Part shown: positions 1 to 11,600 of the stretch, piece by piece
Position numbering within the stretch: position 1 is the first letter of the stretch
Layout of the letters: each line of letters starts with the position of its first letter
From: Phoronis australis
Taxonomy: Eukaryota; Phoronida; Phoronidae
Direction of reading: 5' to 3'
Length of the DNA: 64,000 bases
Assembly: GCA_002633005.1 (NCBI GenBank)
Contig: NMRA01000665.1
Coordinates: forward strand, 68,304 to 132,303
Notes under the pieces: generated by a model
Told to the model about the DNA's origin: nothing
The model's input: only the letters and a program-made list of their open reading frames with translations
Database searches by the model: none
Program-made: the position numbers and the translations under genes

Positions 1-349
1 AGCTCCGATGGAACAGTCGAGCAAACAGGTGATGCAGTGATTGGGCATTCTCCTAGATTGTGGTACGAGGACTCGAATGCCATGCCCAGCCCTAAGTCCA
101 CTCATAAAAGGGTAGGCTTGGATTGTGGAGGTCACGTGACTGATTAGCATTTGGTCGTGCACAGGCAGGTTCGCAGTTAGTAAATTTTGTGCACTTCGTG
201 AGACTTTGATGTCATGGATAAAGCAACTGATTTGCAGCCTGAGTATTCTCATGGATCACATGTCTGATGTACGTTCTCGAAGTGTATTCTAGTTTCATAT
301 GGAGAAACACTCGTCCACAGTCTCTGCACCAACTGCAGACTGTTAAAAC

Positions 350-1394
350 TACGATTAGCTATTGTCATGCCTCCCTTATCAGTCAACACTGTTGACATGT
401 AATGACCCCCCTCATTACTTGGATGAACTTTACCTAGTTGTTTCATGCAGTGAGATTCAGATTATCAATGTGGTCTCGGGCAATGAGATTTAAGCCTGCG
501 TATATCTTAAGCCATGCTCTTGTAACAGACATGTTACAGAATCAAGTCTGGTTTTCCTGCCTGAACAGACAGCTGTCATGCCATCTAGTGTTGATGCAGG
601 CAACCAGCCAGATGGATTGTTAACTAAGTGAGATTGCATGTGCTTTCGAAAGCTCAGAAATTAATGTCTTCAAACAAAAATGAAAGAAGTTGAAGACGAT
701 TTGTCATGCTAAAATTCTGCCTATGAGCTCCAGCCTGATCATGGTAGTTTTGGAAACAAGAAGTGTTTTGAAACCCCATGCAGCGCCATCTTGGGGAAAT
801 CATTGTCTTTATTTCGGGTTTTGGAGTTGAGCCCTTTTAGACCGGCAGCCCAGAGCACTTAGCATAGATGAACGAGGTACCAACATCTGACCACGGGAGC
901 ATTTAAANTACGATTAGCTATTGTCATGCCTCCCTTATCAGTCAACACTGTTGACATGTAATGACCCCCCTCATTACTTGGATGAACTTTACCTAGTTGT
1001 TTCATGCAGTGAGATTCAGATTATCAATGTGGTCTCGGGCAATGAGATTTAAGCCTGCGTATATCTTAAGCCATGCTCTTGTAACAGACATGTTACAGAA
1101 TCAAGTCTGGTTTTCCTGCCTGAACAGACAGCTGTCATGCCCTCTAGTGTTTATGCAGGCAACCAACCAGATGGATAGTTAACTAAGAGAGATTGCATGT
1201 GCTTTCGAAAGCTCAGAAATTAATGTCTTCAAACAAAAATGAAAAGTTGAAGACGGTTTGTCATGCTAAAATTCTGCCTATGAGCTCCAGCCTGGTCATG
1301 GTAGTCTTGGAAACAAGAAGTGTTTTGAAGCCCCATGCAGCGCTATCTTGGGGAAATCATTGTCTTTATTTCAGGTTTTGGAGTTGAGCCCTTT
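350..1394 (+). repeat. Imperfect direct duplication (about 490 bp, offset 559) across an N
   Basis: The sequence beginning TACGATTAGCTATTGTCATG at 350 recurs at 909, directly after the single N at 908. It stays alignable to about 838 and 1394. The copies differ by scattered substitutions and a 4-bp indel, and copy 1 has a unique tail (839-907) before the N. One-base gap, direct order and allele-like divergence suggest two haplotypes placed in tandem by the assembler. A real recent segmental duplication is the alternative. Confidence 0.85.
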
Positions 1395-1659
1395 GTTTTG
1401 TTACACACAATAATGCCATGAAGTTTAGTGATGAATTATTTCAAGGGTAAGGTTTATTGCAGTATAAAGCTTAAAATGTCAACTTGAGCTCTGCTCGGGA
1501 CTTAACTCAGCTTATTTTGTAACTTGAAATATTTCTCATTTGAATAAATGTAAAGTCAGAACAAAGCAAGACTTACCACCGGAAAACTTACCTGTCCCAG
1601 CACAATACTTACACCAGTTGTGAGCCCGGGTTGTGCAAACGTTTACCCACTTAAGTTAA

Positions 1660-1980
1660 AGGGACATTACCTGGCGAAAAGTAATTCTGAGTTCAACCTC
1701 AGAACGTGCAGTCCCCATGTCGCAGTGGAGTCAAATGCCATTCAATAAATTTCATTGTAGTTTTTATTAGCGTATTTTCACTGGTAAAGCCACCAGCCTC
1801 GATTTCAACGAATCTCGGGCAGACAATGTCAAGAATTGATATTTTGTAATAAAATCACCAAAATCACAATGGATTTAGTTAATGTATAGTTCTGGTCGAT
1901 GTTAATAATTTACGAAGTCTGTCCCACCCTACAATAATCTCCATAATTCATTTTTCTGCCATAAAACTGGTAGTGTCCCT
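1660..1980. mobile_element. piggyBac-like MITE with TTAA target site
   Basis: The element begins AGGGACATTACC and ends GGTAGTGTCCCT. These are inverted termini of about 12 bp with one mismatch. TTAA lies immediately outside both ends (1656-1659 and 1981-1984), the target site typical of piggyBac-type elements. At 321 bp with no ORF it is non-autonomous. Assignment to the superfamily rests only on the TTAA flanks and terminal repeats. Confidence 0.75.
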
Positions 1981-2479
1981 TTAAAGCTGCTTATTTTCAA
2001 AAACTTGCACTTTATTTACTATTAACCGACTACCATTATAGATCTGGTCTCCATTTCCTCTTCACTGATACCAGAAATGATTTCAAAGCTGTAAGAGCTG
2101 ATAGTCTGCTATTGCTTGATGGCAATCTCAATACGTCTGCTTGACCCTGTTGGGCATTTTATGCACCCAACACTTCTCAAAGCAACACTTCCAAAGAGGC
2201 GACTTCATTGAAAGCCCAGAAATCTTTATTAGTTTTGATCTCAGTAAGGAACTAATCGAGACCAGTTTTATAGTGGTACCAATTGACCGAAGGCAGATTT
2301 GTAGAACCTTTGCAGTACAGAACTGTTATTGAATCTTAACAACCAGACACAACACACTGCAGCTCAGTAGTGTGAAGTGTGAATTCGCAGAAACCAGAGT
2401 GTACCGTTCAGTAGCACTTGCTTAAAAGTTACGAAATAGGAAAACTGTTTTTGTGACAGATTCAATGTATAGACATTAA

Positions 2480-2686
2480 TTTAAGCTTTGCCAAACTGAG
2501 CTGGAAATCAGTGACGTGGAGGACCTACGACTGAGCAAGGACGGCAATGGCGTCGTTATCGCCGAGTTGTCAACAGAAGAGTCAGTAGGTGTCGCTGCTA
2601 GCTATGAGCCAGAAGAACAAGAAGGTTATTCTCATGTAAAGTTTGAATCCTGTGTTGGAGGTGCTTCAAGTTGCATAATCAATTAA
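2480..2686 (+). CDS. Probable coding exon with stop codon, product unknown
   Basis: The plus-strand frame is open from 2480 to a TAA at 2684-2686. The stretch from about 2498 looks like real coding DNA: it is acidic (ISDVEDLRLSKDG, then a PEEQEG segment), with G/C-ending codons unlike its surroundings. A possible acceptor is the AG at 2499-2500. There is no good start codon, so it would be an internal or terminal exon. A donor-like CAT|GTAAAG inside it (GT about 2636) would join out of frame with the exon at 5166. It may be an alternative 3' exon of the same gene, the last exon of another gene, or a decayed copy. I do not recognise the family. Confidence 0.4.
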   Translation, partial: FKLCQTELEISDVEDLRLSKDGNGVVIAELSTEESVGVAASYEPEEQEGYSHVKFESCVGGASSCIIN

Positions 2687-5165
2687 ATCATTTGATAACT
2701 TAATGTTTGGATACTCATTTTTTTTAACACGTTTAGCTAGAAGGTTATAAATGTCTTGTCCTGTTTGAGTAAAAAGTGTCGAACAACGATGGTGCCATGC
2801 TGTGTTTGATACATGCTTCACATCAAGTGGATGTCATGCAGAGTTGGACGAGATTTAATACATTTAGACGGAACGGAAGGCTGATGGAACAGTTATATCT
2901 TATCAGTGTTAGAACTGGTAACAACCATGGTTGACCAATTCACAGAGGCAGTGTTCACTGCATGTCAGACTGAACTGGTCACAACTCATAAACAGGACAT
3001 AAGGAAATATTGAGTTGCATCTTTACCTCATGGGTGGCTCTCTTTGATACATGTCTTGAAAGTGAAGACATCCTTTCAAGATTCGATCTGAAGCAATGGT
3101 AGCCACTGCTTAAGTTGCACGTTTTAACAGGATATGATCTTTCACCATGAGAGAAATAAGCTAAGACCTAGCTCGTCCACTTTATTGCATGTGTGGTTGT
3201 GAGATGACAAACATTTTAACAGGGTGCTTACAGAAGTATATTACGAATGTGTGTGAACAATGATGGTCTGATGCCTAGTGTGGTGCACCAGACCTGATGG
3301 AAGCACACAGCAAAACTGATGAAAGCTTTCCTGTTGGTTTTCAGGGTGTTCATGAGAGGCTCTTATAAGTGTACCACATCTTGTCGAGACTGTGAACAGA
3401 CTTTGGATTTGTTCTCATGCAGACATGCAATAGCACTATCTGGACGCTTTTTTCTTTGTTGAGTCACAAGGGGTCTGTGTCTAGGATTGATGTTTGCGTA
3501 CAGTGCTATACATCTACTACTGAGAAGTGGTGAAGCTGCCAACTGGCTTCATCGCTCGTGGTATATTAGTTGTTGTCTTGAATGTCGACACACCCCTGTG
3601 CAATGAGCATTTAGAAGCCGTCTTTGGCTAATTTTAGCCATGCAAAGTGTTGCCCACGAGAAGCATTTGTTGCCAGTGTTTGTGATAAAGCACACCTTTG
3701 TATATGGATAGAATCTTCATACATGATTGAGTGAAGGGAATTTGTACTTCCTGAACTTTTTATTTCATGTTTGTTGACGAAACCTTGTACTAGTGTACAT
3801 GAAAGAAGTTATGCACATGAAGAAATGTGACGTTTCTTGAATGCATCTTGTATCTGAGCAATATGCAAGATGATACTGTGATACAAGCCTATCCTCTGAG
3901 CTGTTATGGGTCACTACTGTCTGGGCACCTTGAGAATGTGACGTTTGTCAACCTTTGACCTCTACATGAACAATGTACAACCATGCTTGTTTTGACTGTC
4001 TCTGGGCGAATGAATATTCTGACTTATCATGGCAGGCCACCTGTCTTGTTCATTAGGGATTTAAAGATGCAAAATAATGCAGCCCAGTTCCTATATACAT
4101 GCTCCTGTCTGCTGGGAGAGTGGATAGTCAGGCCAAAATCCACGATTTGGCAATTTCCCTCGGCTGATTGTCGCTCACTTAATGTAGTGAATGAAGAATC
4201 GGAGCAATGCTCATAATGGCTGAGACTAATTCCTCTGACTGGTATATTTATGCATTACTGGTGCTCTGGTTACAGAAACGTTGTATTAGCAGAGCAACCC
4301 ACATTCTTGTAATTAGTAGAAGTCATTCATCCCGATCTATGTAGCTCAGTGGTGACGATGATTCGGAAATATCGCTTCCAGTGATTTGTAAATATCATTT
4401 ACTCAGTTGAAGAGAGTCCTTTGCACAGAGTGAACGAGGTCACTCAAAGATGTGCATTCAATCTTCCTGTTGATAATGAATTTTCAACTGCGTTTAAGTT
4501 TTATAATTTTAAGTATTGTTAATCACAATGTGCAGTGTTCTTCCGGAGGAAAATCAAAACATCACCCAAACTGTGTGCAATGTTTTTGTGCCATAGTTTG
4601 GCTTTCTGCCAATTCAGAGACTTGACTGCTGTACGCTATAATTTTTCAGATCAAAAGTAATTATCACTTATGTAATCAGCTGTCTTATAATGTACAGCAA
4701 AGGACTCGAGCTTAGTGCTTAAACAATTTGAATGCATGTTAAGTACTTAACAAAAATAACTGGATAATGTTGAAAGTTGACTTAAGATTTGACACGCAAA
4801 ACAACTAAATATTGAATTTCTTTGCGATCAGAATGCATTTCAATTTGGACAAATCCTGCAGTTGTTGAAATGTCTTGCGAGTCCATTTCCAAATATTAAA
4901 TAATAGTTTTGCACAGTAACCTCACATTGAACTTCTGACTCAAGTTCAACAAAATATTTATATTTATATGTTTTCTAATTGGGGCAAGACTCCAAGTTTG
5001 AGCGTGTCTGGTCGAGTTCTGTCAACAGTTTTCTGGTTTATTTTGAGAACTACCTCAGAGAACACTGATCACAATGTATACTGTGTTACACTATGGGTTG
5101 TCTTGAATTTACTGAGAAATACAGTGTTTGAGCCTGCACTAAACAATTTCTTTTACATTTCTCAG
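2687..5165 (+). other. Non-coding stretch: intron or long 3' UTR
   Basis: I find no convincing exon between the stop at 2684-2686 and the acceptor at 5164-5165. The sequence is AT-rich with no obvious repeat array or inverted-repeat element. It may be the last intron of the gene ending at 5460, or partly a 3' UTR of the 2480-2686 exon. No AATAAA was spotted here, which weakens the UTR reading. Confidence 0.4.
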
Positions 5166-5460
5166 GTACGGCCAATCCAACTTCAACAGCCCACAGTCGC
5201 TTCTGGGAGCCAGCAACACTGGGATGGGCTTCAGAGGTGCTGGTCAGAACTACAACGATTTTGGCAACGCTGGAGGCTTTGGTGGTAGGGGCCGAATGAA
5301 TCAGGGCTGGCAACAAGGGGCAGCCTTTGACGAGTGGGGCCAGTCGTACAGTGGCCGTAGTAGTGGTGGCGGCGGTGGCGGCTCCTACGCGGGTATGGGT
5401 AACCAGCAGAAAGGAAATAGAAACAGAGGAAAGAGGGGCGGCCGGACCAACTACAGATGA
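5166..5460 (+). CDS. Last coding exon of a Gly/Arg-rich hnRNP-like RNA-binding protein (partial)
   Basis: A pyrimidine-containing tract and AG at 5164-5165 precede an open frame that uses base 5166 as third base of a split codon and runs from TAC (5167) to TGA (5458-5460). The 97 residues form a low-complexity tail: YGQSNFN, then QNYNDFGNAGGFGGRGR, a run of six Gly, and a basic end rich in Arg, Lys and Asn. Mixed G, N, Q, Y and RGG content with a basic C-terminus is typical of the tail after the RRMs in hnRNP A/B/D-type proteins, which act in nuclear mRNA packaging and splicing. No RRM exon lies in the window, so the exact family is inference. Upstream exons are presumably left of position 1 or were not recognised. 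Confidence 0.75.
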
Positions 5461-6055
5461 GGAGACTCATCACACGTGTACGTTGTAGACTACTCGTTGC
5501 ACATTTTGTGTAGTAATTTCTCGTTTTATGTTCTTAATTTCGACTGCAGCTTTTTATTAATCGTCAGTTCGCTGCAAAGGTAGTTTATTATTCTCTCGAT
5601 TGTAGCTGCGGTTAAATGTAGTTTTTAGTTTTAGTGTTATGAATTTGCTGAACAGCACTAAAGACGAATATTGTTTCTAGCCTAGTTTCATGCAAGGTGA
5701 ATCTTAAGTTTTAAAAAAATGTTAAGTTTATTGTAAGTATTCTCCAAATCGTGTTTTACTGCCTTTAAACAACTGAGTGAGAAGTTCATTTGGGCTTTAC
5801 TTTGTAATGGTAACAAGGTAATTATTTCCGTCTCCTACTCTATGTGCATCAACGGAACAAAAGTTTAAGCCGTTCAGTTAGTTACATATGTGACCATGCG
5901 GGACTCCTGGAAAATAGATTAAGACCCCCCTTGTAATAGCTTTCATTTCACAGACGTATTCAAGTGGTGGTGAAAGGAATTAATTGTCTCTGTAATGTAC
6001 TGTTTGTTGTAAAATAAGTATTCGAAATTAATAAAGTGTTTCTGTGTGTCATTGG
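5461..6055 (+). other. 3' UTR of the hnRNP-like gene
   Basis: AT-rich sequence with no further exon runs from the TGA to just past the AATAAA at 6030-6035. Several T-rich and ATTTT-type stretches are present. It lies in a tail-to-tail arrangement with DPP7, whose stop codon is about 2.5 kb to the right. Confidence 0.7.
6030..6045 (+). terminator. Poly(A) signal AATAAA with GT-rich downstream element
   Basis: AATAAA at 6030-6035 is followed within a few bases by GTGTTTCTGTGTGTC, the classic layout of an animal cleavage and polyadenylation site. Cleavage is expected around 6045-6060. Confidence 0.8.
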
Positions 6056-6060
6056 AATTA

Positions 6061-8537
6061 GTTTGAAATTAATTAAAGTTCCAAGTGTTCAATGACATTT
6101 CACTATATATTTCAATCAGTCTATATATTTCTGTAATAAGGCATAGGCCCACTGTTATTTCAGTACCAACAATAACAATCTTAACATTCAAGTAAAACAC
6201 TTCATACCTAGTTTACAATACATGCCAAAAGTACTCTTATAAAATACCGTTTCTATGTGGCAAATTTAGAATTACAAATTGGTATTTTCATCTTACTTTC
6301 CAGTAAATTCCCCTTCGTTGCTAGTCACAACGGAAGGCTGCTGTGACAATGACTGGTCATTCCGTCAAATACTTCAGGGATGTATTGCACTTCAACAATT
6401 CATTGTGACTTATTTCTCAATTTCTCCTCTGCTACATAAAACAAGTTTCTTTGATAATATTGCCCAGACGTGGAATGTATAGAATGGTTATCTCAGAGTT
6501 GCATCAACCTACAATTAGTGCACAATTCATGGAAAACTACAGTAAGCAAAACAAACTTCTGACCGCAAGAAAGAAATTATGCACACATAAACGGTCATGT
6601 GCATAAATTTTCAATAATGAATTTAAAAAAAGTGCAACTAGGTCTGGATTGCTTGTAGGGCAAGTTTTCCAATCCGAAACAATAAAGGCACCAAGATGCC
6701 ATACATAATCTTTTACTAACTGACAGTGAATGATATAATTGTTAAGTTAGCTTCAATGAAGGTTCAGCTGTCACTGTAGATGCCTCGATCAAAAATTGGA
6801 TAAATCGAACCAGCTACACATCAAAAGTTGTGTACATGAGGACCAGAGCACATCCATTTTGAAGACTTGTGCATATGCACCAGAACACATCACTTTTAGT
6901 ATATTTGAAACAACATCAAATTCCAATTTATTTTGAGGTTTGTTTCATTAAAAGTGACAAACTGTTTAAAATCACAAATTTCATATCAAAAGTGTCAAAA
7001 AACAACCCCACTAGTAGACTAACGATCAAACTAGAGCATCCGCCAACACCATCTGCAATATGTAGTGATTTCGAGTTACAAGCATTTATTGGTGGATACA
7101 TACCTACATAAAATTGGGACAACAAATCACAACACTAGTTACATCCTCCATTTCTGTTTACTGTGAAGTCATCAGATACTGCTGCTTATTTTCCCATGGT
7201 TTAAGATATAACAGAATGTTGAAGTGTCCCCTTTGTGGTGGTTGTAACCACATTTGGTCATGCTGCGCTTCTTTCCACATTCCTGCGTGACATTGGAGTA
7301 GCTCTGATATAGCACACGTTTGTACAAGAATCTTGAAGGGGGGAGGGGGTTTGGTGGGCACGACGCACTAGTGCTGGATACATTCTTACGTCACACTCAT
7401 GTGCGTGATGCTAAAACTGTAAATTGCAGTTCTTTTCTACCATTTTCTTGTTTTTTGGATTCTCGACTGGTAAGCAATGCTAATGAAGGTTTAATGATGC
7501 TGACAATATAGCCACTTGTTAAAACAAGGTAAACTGTGGTTTTAAGCACTTAAAAGTGATGTAGAACGCTAGAAAAATGTCCAGTTATGGCCCATATTAT
7601 ACCTTGGAAGTGGCTGATTGGATTCACATATAACATAATTTTCGTTAAATTTCCTAATTAATTGCATGCTGGCATTCACTACTAGCACGAATTCGCCAAT
7701 ATGATTGAAAACGAGGTGTTGTCTCGAACTACACATGGTTCTGTCAACAGGCGCTTTCACGTTTGTGTTGTTAAAACCGATGCTTTGTCCTAAACAGAAA
7801 TGCACAACAATCACTACTTTTTGCAGCGCCACCTATAATAACTATGCAAGGAGTGAAGAGTTGAAAATCAGTTTCTATGGAAATTGTACTCTCAGAAATA
7901 TAAAACATAACTTGACCTAAAGACAGATATCTGATATTGCCTTCCCACTCCACAATTACTGAATAAAAGTATAGCTATTTTAGTAATTAGCACATCACAG
8001 TCGAGACATAATTTATACAGTGAAATTATCTCAGTAACTAGCAGTCAAGCTATATCCGATGACGCTGTACTTTTGTGTATCTAGTGAGATTTAATTATTT
8101 TTCAGGAACGGTGTGGAGCGTAAGACCAAATTTTTTAAAATCACCTTTACATTCACGACACAGCCCATATAGATCCATTTCATTTATGACATGTGGTTGC
8201 GTTCAAGGAAAACCACCTGTAGACAAATCTCACCAATATGAGACAACATCGCCAAAATTTTTTTCATTTTTCACGGCCTAACATTGTGAATATCTACATT
8301 TTTTCAAAAAATTTTCGACGTCCGCAATGGTGCAGAACTTGAACTCGGTAAAGCATTAAGTTGATCCTACTTAACTTATTAAAAAATGGGAAACTGAAAT
8401 TTAATTTTTCCGCCATACTGCATCCTCAATTGGCGAGACTTTTCGGTTAGTTTTAATGGTTTCAGATTATGCTACGAGAACTACGGGAACTTCTACTGAC
8501 GAAGTAGTATTAATTTTTACACAAGTCGAGTGACCCA
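6061..8537. other. Intergenic region and presumed DPP7 3' UTR
   Basis: No coding exon is visible. The right part should be the 3' UTR of DPP7 on the minus strand. Minus-strand AATAAA hexamers occur at 7085-7090 and 6927-6932, but I cannot tell which is used. A MITE copy (8224-8447) sits inside the presumed UTR, only about 90 bp past the stop codon. Confidence 0.5.
8224..8447. mobile_element. MITE copy 1 (AAATCTCACCAATTT family)
   Basis: The left end reads AAATCTCACCAATATGAGAC and the right end CATCCTCAATTGGCGAGAC, an inverted pair. The interior shares a segment like AACTTGAACTCGGTAAAGCATT with the copy at 16319-16537. It probably lies in the DPP7 3' UTR. Confidence 0.6.
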
Positions 8538-8649
8538 CTAGGCGTGCAGTAGTCTCTTCCTTTCAACATCTGTAATCCATTTTCTAATAAAATCCAATTC
8601 CACTTTGCGAGCAATTTTAACTGAAGGTGGGTCCATGGGATGAGATGCC
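8538..8649 (-). CDS. DPP7: DPP7 exon 12 (stop codon)
   Basis: Acceptor TTTTCAG|G. It encodes [20 protein letters not shown] and a basic tail of 16 residues before TAG (8540-8538). SHP.DP.SV..AR..E is the C-terminal signature of the family. Confidence 0.95.
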
Positions 8650-11600
8650 CTGAAAATAGCCAATCACAGTTCAAAGAGCAAACCATTTTTCAGTGGGGCT
8701 GGAAACGTATTCGATGTTGTAAAGCAAAATAATCGCAACGGAAAAACGACACATATTAACAAGCTTCAGGTAAAAATATTCATTTGTTGTCTATCTTCAA
8801 ACAGAAATAAATTACCTTCAATAAGTAAAGATCTAAAGCAAAACATGTAAAAGCAATCAGCCACTCAGTCCATGCTGCGATAGATTATAGAAAATCCTAA
8901 GTACAATTAAAAACATCTCAATTCCCCTCAAGGGTCTTCAGCAGCTGTTCTTAATGATGCCTCCATTTGCAAGTAGCTTACACAAGCAGTAATGGACATC
9001 AGTAACATACTTCAGTTACACCTTTAGCCCACATTACTAACAGGAATTTGTGCACTTTTACCTCAAAGCACGAAAAGTGGTATATCACATTAAAACCCTT
9101 AGGCTCCTATCCCTCACCTAACCAAGGCTGAATTACTATTAGAACTGACGAGGCTTAATTGTACAGGATGTGATCTGGTCTTAAAGAGTGGCAAACAAAT
9201 CCGGTCTAATACCGGTATGCAAAAGTGGGAAACCCAAAATTTTTTGAAAACAACCTTCACGATGTTTTTCATGAAAATTTAAAACAGCAGTGTGTCTAAT
9301 TCCCAAACTGAAATCGCAACAACTTCAAATAACATCTGAAATACTATCAACGCTCTCTGATAGTTACATTCAGTTACATTTAATTAAGGGATCTCTAAAT
9401 ACAATAGATGTGTTCAATAGACGCTGCAAACATGTTTGGGTTTCAATAAAGGCTTTGGGGTAAGGGGCAGCCATAGAAAATTTCATCATGACAGGAATTC
9501 CACCATAAGTTTTAAAGAAACCATAGAAATATATATTTTAATGCAAGAAAAGTTGCCATTAGTAACTAATGCAAGTGGACTTCATGAAAATTGAAATTAA
9601 TAGGAACTCTTTCAGTCACCAGGGCTTGGAATGACCAATAACAAAAAACAATGAAATTTTTCCAGGTGATGTATTTCCCCAAATAAATACTTTTTAGGCT
9701 TGCCTGACAGAAATATTTTTTGTTATTGTAAAATTCAATATTCAATTTTTCATGAATAAAGCCATAATGGTAAAAAAGAGACAAAAAGGAAACTGGAAAT
9801 CAAATAAAAGGTAACTGAAACCAAAAAGACAACACCCTCTTAAAAGAGGAAAATTACAAATCCTGGATCCCAGGCAGCCAACATTCCTTTACACAACAAA
9901 ACGTCTATCTCATTCACATTTTAAAAATGTTTTAAAGGTGATATAAACCTGTCATGTAACCAAACAAATACAATATGGTGGGTTTGGTCCTTATTCAGAC
10001 AAGAAGTGATTTTTGGGCTTTGAAACAATTGGCAGATTGCGACTGACTGCAACCAGGCTACATAAATTGACTTGACCCAACTGGTCCTTAAATGAACAAA
10101 GCATCGCCAAGACCAACAGCAGACTGTCTATTCCTCCCAAGCCAGACGTCAGTAGTCTAACGAGCAAGGGGAGATCAGTCTATAATGTTAAAGCAGCTAT
10201 GAACCCATACTTCATCCAAGAAGCACATTTTTATTAAGATTACTCAGTGCTGTAAAATTGTTCATTGCCTGTTCCTTAATGAGATGAGAAGTAATTTCGG
10301 TATTTACAAAGAACGGAGACTTCATTATTCCCCAAGAACATGCCTATACAAGTCAACTTGTAGAGCATGGTCTTCAGCAATAACGACATGTCGGTTCTTC
10401 TCAAGCCGTGAAGTCACCTTCAGTTTGACTAGGGAACAATTTGGGACCGATTTTAAGACTGTTAAGCATTCTCACTCAAAAGTTTTTTTCCTGGAACCTG
10501 AGTTATTAGTATCACAAACCAAAAGTTTATTTTCAACAGAGGGTGTGTGCAGAGCACTTTTACCAAGCGTGGCCTCATCATCACCGTTCCACCCATAGGA
10601 CCCCCACAAATTCCCTTCAACTATGCAAAAAAACTAAACACTGTCCTATTTCAACTTTCCAAACAAAGATGGTCAACGTACCTCAGGTCCAGATGGTGTG
10701 CACCATCCTTAATGAGAATGCTGATCAGGCTCTCCGACAGGGTCCTGTTAACCTGTGGCGATAAAAAGAATACCACTCAGGCAAATTCAAAGCAGGACAC
10801 TGGTTCACGACCAAGGCAAGTGCCATTTCTTGGTTGTGTAAGCCTCTGGGACACTAAGAACTGTTAATAAAAGATTAACAAACCTCTAGCCTTGGCAAGA
10901 CTTCATCCGCCAGCTTCAAACTCAACAGATTTTAGAAATGTTGGTATGGTAATTCTCAATCAATTTAAAACAAAAAAATTATTTGCCTAACTTGTTATTC
11001 TCCATTTTTATAAAGGTTGGTTGCCTTAAACTTCATCAAATGTTGCTTTATGGCATCTTCACAGTACAAAACATGGTGGCAATAGACTAAAACTCCTGTG
11101 GAGAAATTTAACACACCAGGTGGACATACAGTATTGTGCACTAAGTAACTGAATTATTGGTACTACATCGTCACTTCAAAGTAGCCTTATTAAGTTATAG
11201 AGCCGGCTAGTTCCTTATTCAGCTGAGAGGTGATTTGTGGGCTTAGAAAGAATTACAGACAGATAATTACTACTTGGGACCATGCTCAGTGGCACACGCT
11301 GAGACAAGCCAACTTGTAGATTTGGGTCTAAAGCAATACTGAACAGCTGTCTCATTCTGCTACAAGTACTGGTGGACATGAATCCCAAAGCACTGCACTT
11401 TACAAAGAGAAGGTGTGAGATACATGCACAAAAGGCAATATGTGAGGACTTTACTGGTAAAGCTCAGTAGTCCAGTATGTACCATATTCTGCTCACTGGT
11501 ATTGCTCAGTAGTGCAGTATGTACCATATTCTGCTCACTGGTAAAGCTCAGTAGTCCAGTATGTACCATATTCTGCTCACTGGTATAGCTCAGTAGTGCA

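Larger units (their letters stand above)
1..2479. other. 5' flank or intron of the plus-strand gene, with duplication and one MITE
   Basis: I see no convincing coding exon here. The stretch holds the imperfect duplication at 350-838 and 909-1394 (separate entry), one N at 908, and a small TTAA-flanked inverted-repeat element at 1660-1980. The short open frames at 438-623 and 997-1182 are the same non-coding sequence in the two duplicate copies. It may be intron of the gene ending at 5460, or intergenic. Confidence 0.5.

Noticed and set aside
5231-5473. Minus-strand and +1 frames over the Gly-rich exon
   Set aside because: Shadow frames of the GC-rich hnRNP-like exon. Only the frame with Gly/Asn/Arg low complexity fits the splice acceptor and stop.
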